This document shows positions 11,589 to 23,613 of a DNA stretch of 64,000 nucleotides, one piece after another (position 1 is the stretch's first letter; the number at the start of each line of letters is the position of its first letter). The notes under the pieces are model-generated. The model saw nothing but the letters and a program-made list of their open reading frames with translations. It did no database searches and had not been told where the DNA came from. Where the stretch lies: NCBI GenBank assembly GCA_004335835.1, contig RWJK01001539.1, forward strand, positions 33,896-97,895. Direction: 5' to 3'. Both the position numbers and the translations under genes were made by a program. The DNA is from Scenedesmus sp. ARA3 (Eukaryota > Chlorophyta > Chlorophyceae > Sphaeropleales > Scenedesmaceae).

Positions 11589-14500
11589 CTACCAGGAAGG
11601 GGCAAAGCTTTCGTGCACGCGCTGGGCTAGCAGCATGAAAGGAACGGTGGAGGAATGGCCTGTGCAGTTATTCCGTGCCCCCCGCACCTGTTGAAACCTC
11701 GTGCAGGGTTGGTCTCCTGCATGCACAGGGCAAAAACAAGTGTCAGGTGCAGCACCAGGAGGTTTGCATCGCTGCTGCGTTAGACAAAAATTCCGGCTGG
11801 ACATTTTATTCACCAAGGCACAGTGTGACAGCTGCTCTGCACGAACTACAGCCACAATGGCCGCAGCGCAAATCGGCTTGCACACTGGGCTCAGCACCAC
11901 CTCCAAGAGCCACATGCGCCAGCACCCAGCTGGGTGCTGCAGCAAGCCAACGACCAGCCTTGACCAAAGCGTTGCTACAGTGTCACTGCATGCAGTGGCG
12001 CTGCAGTGGCGCTGCTCACGTGTGGCGGCCTGTCATAAGGCGGGATGTGGCCGCACAGCTCCTCAGGGACGTCCCTCCGCGCCCTGACCCAGGGCGGTGT
12101 CAGCACGTAGAACAGCGATGTGCCCGCCTCGCCCTCCACCACGCCCCAGCGGGAGGGGTGCCTGGCCAGCCTGGAGGCGGGTGCAAGCAGCCACAGGCCA
12201 GCAGGCCAGCAGCAGGTGCACGCATGTCAGTGCATCATGATGATACGGCAGGCGCAATGTGTGATAAACTCGAAAAGATGCAGGCGGTGTACGGCTATGG
12301 CAGGAGGTTGTGCAGTGCTCCGGGCAGTTGCTGCCGCAGCTCATCTTGACAGCTGACATCTCCTGTCCAACGCGTGTTGCTTCCGAGCTAACATGCCCCT
12401 GACAAGGCATCACTGGCTGCCTTTTACCCCAAGGCTGTCGCTGTTCTGCCAAGGTAGCCAGCCTCGGGCTTGCAGCTGCAGATCTTCACCAGCTCAAGCA
12501 GCTCAGGCCACATACTTTGTATTAGCAACACGCTAGCAGCTGCCGCCTGCCCCCACCTGTACTCCTGCATGATGCCGCCCTGGTCGGCCTGGTGGGCCAT
12601 GTAGGCGCCCACATCCCCCTCACACGCAGCAGCAGCACGGTGGAAGCTCACCACCACACACCCCTCGGTGTCCAGGAACACCTGCAGGCCACGCAGCACA
12701 TACAGCAGCTGCACATGTCAGCACACGCCTCGCTTTCTGCCACTTCAGCTTGATCATTTATGGTTGTGCGCTATATAGCGCAGGAAGAGCACCAAGCACC
12801 AGCATTCCTCAACAGGATGCTCTGCACCTGAGCACAAGCATCCGTGCTCTCTCAAGAGGACTGCACGCCATTGACATCATACCCTGTTGAGAGTGCAGCT
12901 GCTTGCTGCCATGTGGTAGCGGCTGGTCATGCTGGTCCAACAGGTTACACCTGCAGCTGCCCCCAGCCACTCCCTCACAACCCTCTGCTGCTCTGGTGCT
13001 CCAGCTGCTGCTGCTGGTTACCATGCGCGCGGCCATAGTCCCAGCATGCCTTGGTTACTTTGCTCCACACATTCCACAGTATGCCACAGTGCGCCACAGG
13101 CGCACCCCGCACACCTTCATGAAGCTCTTGGGCCAGTCCCGAGCCAGCTGCCGCTCCAGCTGCAGCAGCAGCTCGCCACTCTGCGCACGCAGCGCAGCCA
13201 CGGGGCTGCTGCTGCGGCCCGGCGGCACAAAGGAGCCGCTCACCAGCAGCTGCCGCTGCTGCTGCTGGCTGCTGGGCACGCGCCCTAGATGGTCCACCTC
13301 CTGCAGCGGCACAAATGTGCTGTCTGATTGTTTGGATCCACAACAGCAGCTGCAATTGACAGCAAGCTTGCGCCCCAGCTGCAGGATCCTTCTGGCAATG
13401 GTGCAAACTGCTGCTGCAGCTCCCATGCCATGTGGGAGCTGCAATGGTGCAATTGCTGCAGCTGCGCTGTGCGTGAGGCAGCGCACCGTGCGTCACAGCT
13501 GCAGCAGCAGCAGCCGCATGGCTTGCTGGCGCACCTGGTAGGCTGCGGGTGTGTAGGTGAGTTCGCTGAAGGCGGGAGTATGTGGTGTGGGCAGGGGGCA
13601 GCCCTTCACAACAAACGCCTCCGGGCTGACCTGCAGATCATGCAGTGCAAAACCCTTAGCCGCCGTCACAAGTTGCGCCAGCAAAACTACGACGGAAACA
13701 CAGTTGCCGCGTCCTCAGGGCCGAGTGCTGTACTGATCCAGCTGCCACCTTCCACTGCGCTGCTGTTGTTACACACTGGCGTCTGGCGGGTGGCTGTCAC
13801 AACGCTGTTGCTGCCACAAGTCTGCTACGTTGCAATGGCCTCACTTTGTCCTGCTGCTGCCCCAGCCCCTGGTGTACTACTTGTATCTTGCAGTGCTCAC
13901 CTCTGCTAGCTTGGACGACAGTTTGGCAAAGCGCTGCAGCACCAGAGCTCGTTCATACTCTGATGAGATGTGGCTGAACGTTGAGAATTGCTGCAGTAAG
14001 ATACAGCAGCGGTGCGCGGAGAAAGGCTGTAATGGGCTGGCATGCGTGGCCGTTGTTGCTAGTGGCATTGCTGGGGTGGTTGGTGCTGCTGCCTGCACAA
14101 TTTGGTCACAGCACATGCTTTGACAAGCTGCTTACTATGGGGACGCCAGTGTGGCGCTACAAGCACATGCAAGTTGCACATGATCTGCTCTGCTGCTTCC
14201 TTGCTTGGCTGCTTACTCCTTGATTTGGGCTGTATCTATGTGGGATCTTTGTTGATGCTGAGAAAGCGCCCCTGAAGCCGCCAGGCGAGGATTTGCTGCT
14301 GCACTGTGGCCATTGCTGGTCTGACTGCTGCCCTGAGCAAGACGCACTCATGTGCCTGGGTTGGCACTGCTGCTGCTGCTGTTGCTGTTGATATTGCTGA
14401 TGTAGCTCAGCCTGCCGCTGCTTGCCTGCAGGGTGCAGATATAGCAGTTGCAGCAATGTTAGCTGACAGCACTGTAATAGGTGCTTGAATAGTTGCGCCT

Positions 14501-15157
14501 GCAAGCTGCATGTAACAGCCACCCTCCCATTGCTGCACGGCTACTTCCAGGTGCCAACCTTGGCAGCGGTTGTCACCTTGATTCACACACGACAGCAAGG
14601 CAGCAGTCACGAAACACACCTGCATGTACCAATTGTTGAAACAGTTGCTGCCTGTACGAGGGCGTGAGGGCGTTTGGTAAGCTGCGGATGCCCAGGCCAG
14701 CTCCAGCAGGCGAGAAAGCACTGAAGATGCCCTCATCATCAGCATGTGGGCACTCTGCAGCAAGAAGAGGCACGGGTAGGCAGACTTGCGTATGATATGC
14801 TACTGCTGAGAGCATGAATGGCAGGAGTCAGTGCATGGCAATCCGCTTGTCTCCTGGCATGCTGCACCTGGCTGTGCGTTGTACGCTGCTGCACTCAGAA
14901 TACGGTCACATTCACAGCCAGAGCTACCCATATAGACCATTGCATGATAGGGTGTGGAACTCACCCTGCAATGGCGCCTTTGGCTGCGCAGCAGTTGTTT
15001 GCATGTAGTGCTGCTGCTCATGTATACTGCTGCATGAGGCAGTGGCTCCATCTGTGCCCTCCTGCTCCCGCTTCTGCTGCATAAACGTTGCAACCATCCA
15101 CCTTTCTATGCCTGTAGGCTCATCAGATAGCTCGTCTATGCTACTGCAATCGTCCAT
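11589..15157 (-). CDS. Unrecognised nine-exon gene, 436 aa
   Basis: Exons on the minus strand: 15157-14965, 14754-14620, 14425-14217, 13990-13901, 13630-13535, 13300-13115, 12708-12557, 12170-12020, 11687-11589 (TAG). All junctions are GT-AG, phases match throughout, and the total is 437 codons including the stop. I recognise no family. The N-terminal third is acidic then Gln-rich (a short polyQ near residue 125). The middle has a charged, probably helical segment containing SEYERALVLQRFAKLSSKLA. The C-terminal half is well-ordered sequence with RHPSRWGVVEGEAGTSLFYV and a final VPFMLLAQRVHESFAPSW. No signal peptide or membrane segment is seen, so it is probably nuclear or cytosolic. A TGTAA 20 nt after the stop supports the 3' end. 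The start ATG is the first in the open exon; the 5' UTR is unknown. The gene is confident, the function unknown. Confidence 0.75.
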
Positions 15158-15775
15158 GGTGACAGAAGTTGTTGCTCAAGTTCACGGACTTGGAGCAGCG
15201 GCCGACAGTGCGTTTGACGCGCATAGGTTGCACACGATGAAATAAAGTCGACATAAAATTGCTAAGCAAAGCTCTTTAGATTCAGTGACAGAAACAGTGT
15301 CACACACTTCGCGCCAATGGGGTTTACAATGCACAGGAATCACCTTTCGCACCTACATCGCATGAAATAGTAATACAATTGAAATAAACGTCTGCCATGC
15401 AGGCTCAGTCTCCCGCATGTGCAATATCAGGCACCAGCCTGCACCCTCACATCATGTACAATGACACATTTGCACAGCACTGCTGAACTGAGCTGGACAG
15501 TACGCCATCCTAGTGCACGTCTGTTATGGTGCGATCACCAAGCACCAATGCTGGCAATTGCTGTTCACCACAAGGTCGTCTCTACACCATGCCATAAAAC
15601 TCACACAAAGCGCCAGGCAGCAACAGCACATACCACGTGCTGCCATGTACACACCTGCAACAAAATCACACAGGGAACAGGTTTCCTCCAATCTTCACCT
15701 ACTCTCCGCACAGTCAGTGCCGCAGCACAACAAGCAGCACAATAGCTTCTTCTGCTGTTGCAGTCTTGCACACGT
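15158..15775. promoter_or_regulatory. Tandem intergenic: 3' UTR of NEK gene and promoter of the 436-aa gene
   Basis: Both neighbours are on the minus strand. The part near 15776 is the 3' UTR of the kinase gene, and the part near 15158 must hold the promoter of the downstream gene. No TATA-like or other recognisable element was identified. A TGTAA at 15324-15328 marks a likely transcript end. Confidence 0.5.
15324..15328 (-). terminator. TGTAA poly(A) signal of the NEK/CAP-Gly gene
   Basis: Minus-strand TGTAA about 450 nt after the TAG at 15776. Plausible for a long algal 3' UTR; not unique evidence. Confidence 0.4.
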
Positions 15776-18700
15776 CTACATTGACGTCAGCTGGCTGGCC
15801 TTGTGGAAGGACGCACAGCGTGGCGCGCAGTCAATGTATGTGATGCCGTGCAGGGTGCCGTCCATGCCGCAGGCACTGTCCAGCTCCATGCCAACCCAGT
15901 CCTCCCCTGCAGCACCCCACGCCACTGGGCCAATGTACCTGCAGGCATCGCATGCAGGCAGCACAGCACGTCAGGACAACGAGTCAAAGCTTGCACAGCA
16001 GCCACATGTAGCTACCTGTAGGTGTGCACGGACCAGCATATGTGTGGCACCCGCCAGCCTGTCGCTGCTGCAATGTGTGCAATTTCCGTAACTCTCAGCA
16101 GCTAGCTGGTGCTTGCCCACCTGATCTTGCCCTTCACAGCCTTGCTCTTGCCTAGCACAACTACGTCTCCAAGCTTCAGCGCAGGATGCTGCACCTCAGC
16201 CGGCTGCGCTGCTCCTCCAAGCTGCCCTGAGCTTGTCCTGCTGCCAGCACCCGCCCTTCTGCTGCCAGGCTGCGCCGCATGGGCTGCTGGGCTGCAGCGC
16301 TGGCTTGATGGCAGCTGGCTCGCTGCAGCGTGTACTGCAGCTTGCATGCTGTCCTGCAGCAACCCGGGTGAGCTCAGTACACTGCCCAGCTCCTGCCAGC
16401 GCCTGCAGCCACACACAAGCAAAGGCAGTTTGCATGTTATGTGTTGTTTTGACGATGACACTAGGCAACGACCGATGACACCACCTGCTTCATCACCTGG
16501 GGCGCGACTGGCGAACACAACAGCCCAACCACAATGTGCAGATACGCACATGATATGAAACGTGCCACAAGGAACCAGGTGCGGTTGCTAGCACACTCAC
16601 CCGCGTGCGTAGAGCCCACTCATGACCTGCATCACTGACTCCAGCAGTTCCAGCCGCTGCCGCTCACTGCTGCCAAGTGGCTGCAAGCTGCTGCTCCCGC
16701 TTGCCTGCAGTGGCCCGTCACCTCCCCTTGCAGGCTGTGAAATTGCCAGGCCTGCATCAGCAGCAGCATCCTTGCCACGCCCTTGCACACGGCCTGTCGC
16801 TGGCGCTGCTGTGTCTATACTGCAGGTTGGGCTGTCTGCAGACAGCGCTGTGCTACCAATAGCAGCCTGCTCACCACTGCCCTGCTGCAGACCATCTTGC
16901 CGATCAGTGCTGCTGTTCTGCCTGCCAGCTGCAGCTGGAGCGCCCCACAGCAGAGGGCTCTCTTCCTCTACTGTGGCACTGCCACCTTTGAAGCACGTCG
17001 CAGCAGCCCTAGCAGCAGCAAACATGTCAGGTGTGCTGGCTTCTGGTGTCACTGCGTCAGGCGTGGGTCCTTGTGCCACTGGCGTGCCGCTAGCATCAGA
17101 CAGCCTGCCTGCCAGTGAAGCAGCCGGCGAAGCACTGCCAAATCGCAGCCGCTGCTTCACGGCTGACACATCTGGGCTGCTGCTGTCGTCCTCATCGTCG
17201 TCACTGTCGCCATAGCAGCCGCCAACGCCGTTGCCTGCTGCTGCAGCTTTGATGGAGAACACAGCAGCTGGCGGCGGTGACTGCTCTGGCAGCTGTGCTG
17301 CTGAAGGCCCGCCCTCCTGTGACTGTGAGGTTGACTGCACACGATCATCATCGGATGCTGTGCGCCTGCAGCCGTCATTAGATGGTTCCTGGCGTCGCTG
17401 CTGCTGCTGCTGTGCTGGGGAAGCCAGTCTGGAGGCCCGTGGCTGCTGCTGCATGCCCTGCTGCAGCTGCATGGTCTTCCTGCTAAGCTCCTGCGAGGTG
17501 TGAAGCAGCTGTTGCACGCTGCTGTCCAGGACCGCCTGCTGGTGCACCACTGCTGCTGCTGCCCCTTGGGCTGCATCCACTGGTTGCTGCTGCTGCTGCT
17601 GCTGGCGCGGCTTGCGCTGCTCTTCCAGGTACTGCAGGTAATTGCTGCCTGCAGCAGACCCGGCACCGTGCGCTTTTGCAGCCTTGCTGCTGGAGCTGCT
17701 GCTGTTGCTGCTGCTGCCGCCAGCCGCTGGCTTGCCTGCTGCAGCTGCTGCGGCAGCCTTCAGGCTCTGCATACCCTGCGCACCAGATGCCTGCCTGCTG
17801 CTTGCAGAGCGCTGGCGAGTGAGCATGCCAGCACCGCCAGCTGAACTAGGCCCTGGCCCGCCATTCCATGCAGGCCGTGGGCTGGCAGCCACGCCAGGCC
17901 TGCCAGGTGTTGCTCGCGCAGCACCAGACCTTGGCCTAGTCCCTGCTGCAGTGGCTGTGCCGCCTGCTGTTGCAGCCTTGCGGTACAACCCTAGCGGTGG
18001 CACTGGACATCCACTGCCAGCAGCAGCAGCAGCAGCACTGCAGATGTTGCTGGGAGCTATGCCAGGATCTGATGTGTGCTGCTGCTGTGGTGGTAGCGCT
18101 GTTTCTGCAGCTGCTGCTGCTACTTCTGCTGCTGCTGCTGCTGGGTCTTGTGCTGTCTCTGCTGCCGGTTCAGTGTGGCGTGCTGCTGCTATAGCTGCTG
18201 CCACACGCTCAGCTGGGCTTCGCCTGCTGATACCCGGCTGCCGTACATTGTGGCGCTGCTGCGCCCGCTTGCAGGAATCGAGCGCGCCAACTGGGCTGTG
18301 TGCTCGCAAGCTGCCGCCCATGCTGCTGGCCCTGCTGCTGCTCACACGGCTGCTGCTGCACCTGCTGCCGTGATTGTCTGTCATGCACTCGCTGTCGCAC
18401 TCCTCAGGCTGCTCCTCTTCTTGCAGCTGCTGGCCCTGCGTATCCTGCCCTAGCTGCTGCTGCTGCTCTAGCCCCTGTAGCTGCTTGCAATCCTGCTGCA
18501 CGCTGCTCAGCCTCCACAGTTCAGACAGCTCTGACTCCTGCACTGCGCCAGTGCTGCCGCCCCAGCTGTTGTCACAGCCTTCATCATCGCCAGCTCTGCC
18601 TCGCACTGCATCCAGGCAGTCCCTGTCGGCGCTGCTAGACAGGCTGGAGCTGCTGCAATCCAGCCCTGCAGCAAACTCCCCACCACACACACGTGGCAGC

Positions 18701-21259
18701 CGTACCAGTGGTGTGGGGTCCAGCAGTGGCGGCAGCTTCACGCCGGGCATGATCTGCTGCGCCCGCGCACGCGCCTCTAGCAGCGTGGGCCGCAGTACTG
18801 GCAGGCCCATGAGGTCCTGCACTGACGGCCGGCGCTCAGGATTCTTGCACAGCATGCTGCAGCGGCAGGACGGGGTATCGCGGCAGAGCAACGAGGTGAA
18901 CGTCAGTTGTCGCGCGGATGCCGCACCAGCACAGACAGCACAGTGCAAGCGTTACCGTGCTAGCAGGCCAGCAGCATGGCTAGCATGTCACCTGCTGCCA
19001 TCCCCTGCTGCGTGTGCTGAGACCCAATACAGCAGGACCAGCATCGCTCAGCGCGCAGCTCACAGGTGAATGACCTCCCTCCATGCCTCGCTGTAGCTAT
19101 CTGGCAGCGGCGCCAGCTTGTTCTTGCGTATCTTGCTGACCAGGCCGTGGATGTTGAACGCGTTGAAGGTGGGGCGCTGCGCAGTGAGCTCGTAGAACAC
19201 GCAGCCCAGCGACCTGCGGCAGTGCAAGCAGCAGCAGTGCTGGTTTTACGGCCACGATGTGTGGGACACAGCAAATCTGCCTGCGTGAGCGGGGCAACAA
19301 GCTGTGCCTGGTACAGATGCAGCCCTGCTGCTGCGCCTGGCTGACAGCATGCCACTGCTGTCCACTTGCGGCGCATAACAAAGCGGTCATGCAGGCACAT
19401 AGCGGCCATGCAGGCAGATGTGCTCCCAGCTGCTGGTGTGGTTTCAACATCACCCACCACACGTCTGTCTTGAAGCCATAGTCCTTGCAGCTCAGCAGCT
19501 CAGGCGACATGTAGTGAGGCGTGCCCACCAGGTTGGTGTCCTCAGGCTTGCTGCCATCACCTGCAGCAGTACAGCAGAACTATCAACTTCACCTGCTAGG
19601 CACAGCATGAGCCAAGCCCCTGCTGCCGTCATTTCAGTATCACCACAGTAACATTGCTGCTTCCTGGCATAGCCTGCGAGTCTGCAGCACCAAAACAGCT
19701 GCTGCCAGACAGCTCACCAGCATCCTGCATGTGTGTCGCCAGACCAAAGTCACCTGCACAGCACACATACGCATACAGATGTGTTTAGGAGATACTGCGT
19801 TTGTCAAGCTCATCATGCTAAACAGCAAAAGCCGCAAAAGGGTGTGCAGAACCCCTGCAGGAACATGATACTGTTGCTGAGCCTGCAGCTGCAGCTGTTT
19901 TACTTGCGTGCAGCCTGGTGGGCGCCGCCGCACCTAGCTGCACGTCCATGTCGCATGTCAGCAGCAGGTTGGATGTCTTTATGTCCCTGTGCAGCACCCT
20001 CATGGTCTGCAGGTAGTCCAGCGCCAGCAGCAGCTGGCACAGCCACTTCATCATGAGCGGCTCCTCCACCTGCCCACGCTGCGGACAGCAGCCAAAGCCA
20101 TAGAAATGTGTGTGTAGGCAACCGTACATGCAGTCGGTCAGAGTAAGGTCCGTGTGTAGATGCAGTCGCTGAGCAACAGCAGCCAGCTGTAGCGGGGCAG
20201 CTCTTGCATTGCTAGCAGCCACTGCTTGCTTGGTTCACCTTGCAGGAATATCCTGCACGGCAGCTGCTGCTGCTGCAGCCATCAGATGCTGTTGCAGCTG
20301 CTGGCAATCTGCGCCTTTCCTGCAAGCACTGATAGCAGGTGCACTGATAGCATGCTTGAGCGCAACTCCAATGCTTTGCATGGCTGGCGTCCACGTGCTG
20401 CACGCTGCTGCATCCGGCACTCTGTGGCGTGTGTGTGCTGCTCACCACGCGCTGCACCCGCTGCAGGTATGACGACAGGTCCCCCTTCTCACAGTAACCA
20501 TAGATCATGTTGACTGTGTGGCCTTGTACCATCCAGCTCTCCACGCATGGCACAATAAATGGGTGCCGAAGCGTGGACACCTGCAAGGCATAGAGTTGAA
20601 GCAGCTGCTGTTGCTGGCATGAAATGGCAGAACCCCTGTGAGCCCTGCTGCCGCATGGGTAACTGCTGTTACACTACTGACGGATGCCCCTGCCGTTATG
20701 AAGGTCAGCTATTACTGCTGCATAACCTGCTGAGTCATATGCTGCTGCAGCACGGCATCAAGCTGAACGCTCACCAAGTCCCTCTCCTGCAGAGTTGAGT
20801 TGCGCTGCCATTTGGTCTGCTTTGCGAGCCTGACTCGCTTGAGCACATAGTCCTTCTTGTCCTGTATGATCCCAAGTCAAGAGCAATCACAGCAGCGGTC
20901 CCTCCATGGTTGACATGCCAGCTTGGAGAACAGAAGCGCACGCACATAGGCTGCGCTTGACACCTATGTTGGAGCAGCTGTGGCATGGGCATGCAGCTGA
21001 CTGCTATAGCATGCGCCGTTGTGATGGTTACAATGTTCTCATACCTGTTTATTGGTGACGAGAAAGGCTGATCCAAAGGATCCCTTGCCTATCTGCTGTC
21101 GCACTTCATACTTGCTGGTCAAGTCCTGCAGCAGCATAGGCAATGCACCCAACAGCTGATTCATGGTTCAGCCCTTGAAGCAGTGCATCTAGTGTCAGAC
21201 TTTAACAGAAACATTCATTTCAACTATGCATGCTTCCTTACCGTCTCTGCTTGCGCCAT
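15776..21259 (-). CDS. NIMA-related (NEK) Ser/Thr kinase with C-terminal CAP-Gly domain, 1151 aa
   Basis: Exons: 21259-21242, 21125-21045, 20861-20775, 20580-20446, 20078-19934, 19753-19718, 19560-19458, 19213-19064, 18856-16601, 16402-16121, 15938-15776; 1152 codons including stop. Kinase domain about residues 12-290: glycine loop GKGSFG (19-24), catalytic Lys 41 in VLKRVRLAKQ, HRDIKTSN (137-144), DFG (157-159), GTPHYMSPE (180-188), and the NEK-type NPERRPS at the domain end. All catalytic residues are present. Exon 9 encodes about 750 residues of Gln/Ser/Ala-rich linker. The last roughly 70 residues (about 1080-1145) form a CAP-Gly domain: GDVVVLG, a YIGPVAW strand, GEDWVGMELD, and HGITYIDC. 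The usual GKNDG motif is replaced by CGMDG. NEKs act on microtubules, centrosomes and cilia; CAP-Gly binds tubulin or EB C-terminal tails. The fusion suggests a self-targeting microtubule or basal-body kinase (inference). Confidence 0.88.
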
Positions 21260-22257
21260 GTGCAACGAGGCTCCTGCCGGTGTGCTGTTTGGCAGCAGTT
21301 GCCCTACACGGAGCTGACCGCTTGCACAGCTTCAGCCCAACCTAGAGTAACTACACCATATCTTCGTTTAGATTTGCATCGTGAATTTGCACGGTATTGA
21401 CCGGGACTAGTCGTGCTTTCAGCCAGAGCGTTGCATGCTGCACCATAAAGGTACCCAATACTACATATAGTCTATGCAAACTACTTGGTGCGTTTACTGC
21501 AACGCTCAGAGCTACGGAGCATCCCGCAACAGCTGCACTTGAACGTTGCCTGTAACAAGGGCGGGCCGTTGCTTGTGATGTGCTGGCAGCCGGCAGTGGA
21601 CATTTTGAACATGCTGTTTAGAGTTCTGTCACAGTTGTCGTTTGAAAGCGTGCGCACGCAAGGTTTGCCAACAGTAACTGGGCATGCTGTACAGCATGTA
21701 AGGGGGTTTGGAACTCTTGTCAGATTTGTAGATCGTTAGGAAGCAGCAGTTGTGTTGACTGAAGTGGACCATCAAACATAAAGTGATAGACTGCAATTTA
21801 TAGGCCAGCGCAAGAGCGCAATGGAGGTTGCTCGTTCTTGATTGCAGCCATACAGTGCCGCTGTGCTGCTGTTGCAACCTGTATGAGTGTGTACGCCTTG
21901 TGAAACACTGATGCATGTTCGCTGATGTAGAAGTCTTGGCGTTTGTCACTGCAGATCTCTGGTGGTGGTGCACACATGCCGAATTATATTGGTGGAACAG
22001 TACTGCAGTGACGTCAGCTGTTTTACACCGCTGGCGCGAGTCTCGCTGCCAAAGCCAGACCATTGCATGACGTGTGTGTCACCTTCTGCACCAAACACTG
22101 AAGTTATACTGTGCTATGCTTGGTCTTAGCAGGTTGTATCTGATACTCAGGACACGTCGATCCAGTCCGTGTCCAAGACTGATTCACCGCTGCTGGTCTA
22201 TGCCTCGGCTATAGCGCATTGAGCACAAACATCTGATATACCCTAGTGGCTGTTGCC
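21260..22257. promoter_or_regulatory. Divergent promoter region, NEK gene (-) and CLD1-like gene (+)
   Basis: About 1 kb separates the two start codons. No other exon chain was found. A shared bidirectional promoter is possible, but no specific motif could be named. Confidence 0.45.
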
Positions 22258-23564
22258 ATGCACAGCATCGGTATGGCTAGCGCTAGCACAGGGAGGCCGT
22301 TCTGTGGTGCCAGGGTCTCACGCGCTCGATCTGCAGCTGGACGTTCCTGCCCAGCTCATCTCAACAGAAGAACAGCAATAGCAGTTCCTTTTATAGGTAT
22401 TGCGGCAGCATCGCTGCCCTGTGCGCCCGCCAGCGCTATGGTGAGCACTAGGTTGATTGGCACACAGAGCTGCTGCTGTACCACCCTTGCTAGGCTTTGT
22501 CTTTGCAGCGTGAGCGCATGCATGCGTGCATGCATGCACATATGCATGTAATTATGCCTATGATTTGAACAAAACATCACTCTCCACTGACACTGCTAGC
22601 AGCATTGAGTGTGCTTGCCAGGCACCAGCAGCAGGCACCTGTGCCATGCATGTTCATGCATTGCTTTTGTGGAAAGTTTGTCATGTGGTGTGTTATGTAC
22701 TGCCCATGACCATGCTTACCAGGACGTTTCTGTGGAGACAGACAAACAGGGGCGCTCACGTGTCCGCTACGAGAAAGCAGGTAAGCACATGGTGTGGCAA
22801 CAGCGGTTTGGGGGCAATGGTTTTGCTTGTGCACCAGCTCGTCGATACACGCCAAGTGTTAAGCCTTGCAGGAAGTTCCGTATGTAGTCATCTGCTCTGG
22901 GCGTTTGAACAGCATACAACATGTACTAACTTCATCTGACTCTACTCATCCGCTTGTCCATCCATTTGCTCATCCACTCAAAGAACCGCCTGCTCCATGC
23001 ATGTGTCCCTTGTGGTTGCAGGGTGGAACTTCTGGGAGTGGCAGGGACACCGCGTGCACTACATCACTGCAGGAACACAGGTGGGGTTCAGGTTCCTCCT
23101 AAACCTCAAACCTTGACAGCATGCATTGCAAGGAGCCCCCACAGCATCAGACCGTGTCTAACCACGTGCTGACCACAGACAGCCATGCATCCCTCATGAA
23201 GCAGCAGCTGCACTGGCCGTCCTCGTATACAGAGGATCTCCAGCTGCTGCAGTCTTTTGTGTACATGATGCTACCACCGGACCAAAGGCCAACGTGTTTG
23301 CATATTGCCGCAGCAGTCTACATCAAGCGTCTCCCTTTGTTTCATCTTGCTGCAGGGCCCGCCAGTGCTGCTGATCCACGGCTATGGTGCGTCAGCCTAC
23401 CACTGGCGCTACCAGATCCCTGCGTTGGCCCAGCACTACCGCGTGTTTGCACTCGACCTGCTGGGATTTGGCTGGAGTGAGAAGGCCCTGGTAGAGTACA
23501 GTAGCGGCGGACTGTGGGGGCAGCAGATCGGGGACTTCATCAAGGAAGTGGTGCATGCCGGAGG

Positions 23565-23613
<49 letters not shown>

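Noticed and set aside
16622..18373. Long plus-strand open frames rich in Ala, Leu and Cys opposite the kinase linker
   Set aside because: They are antisense shadows of CAG-rich coding sequence; the minus strand has the splice-consistent kinase gene.
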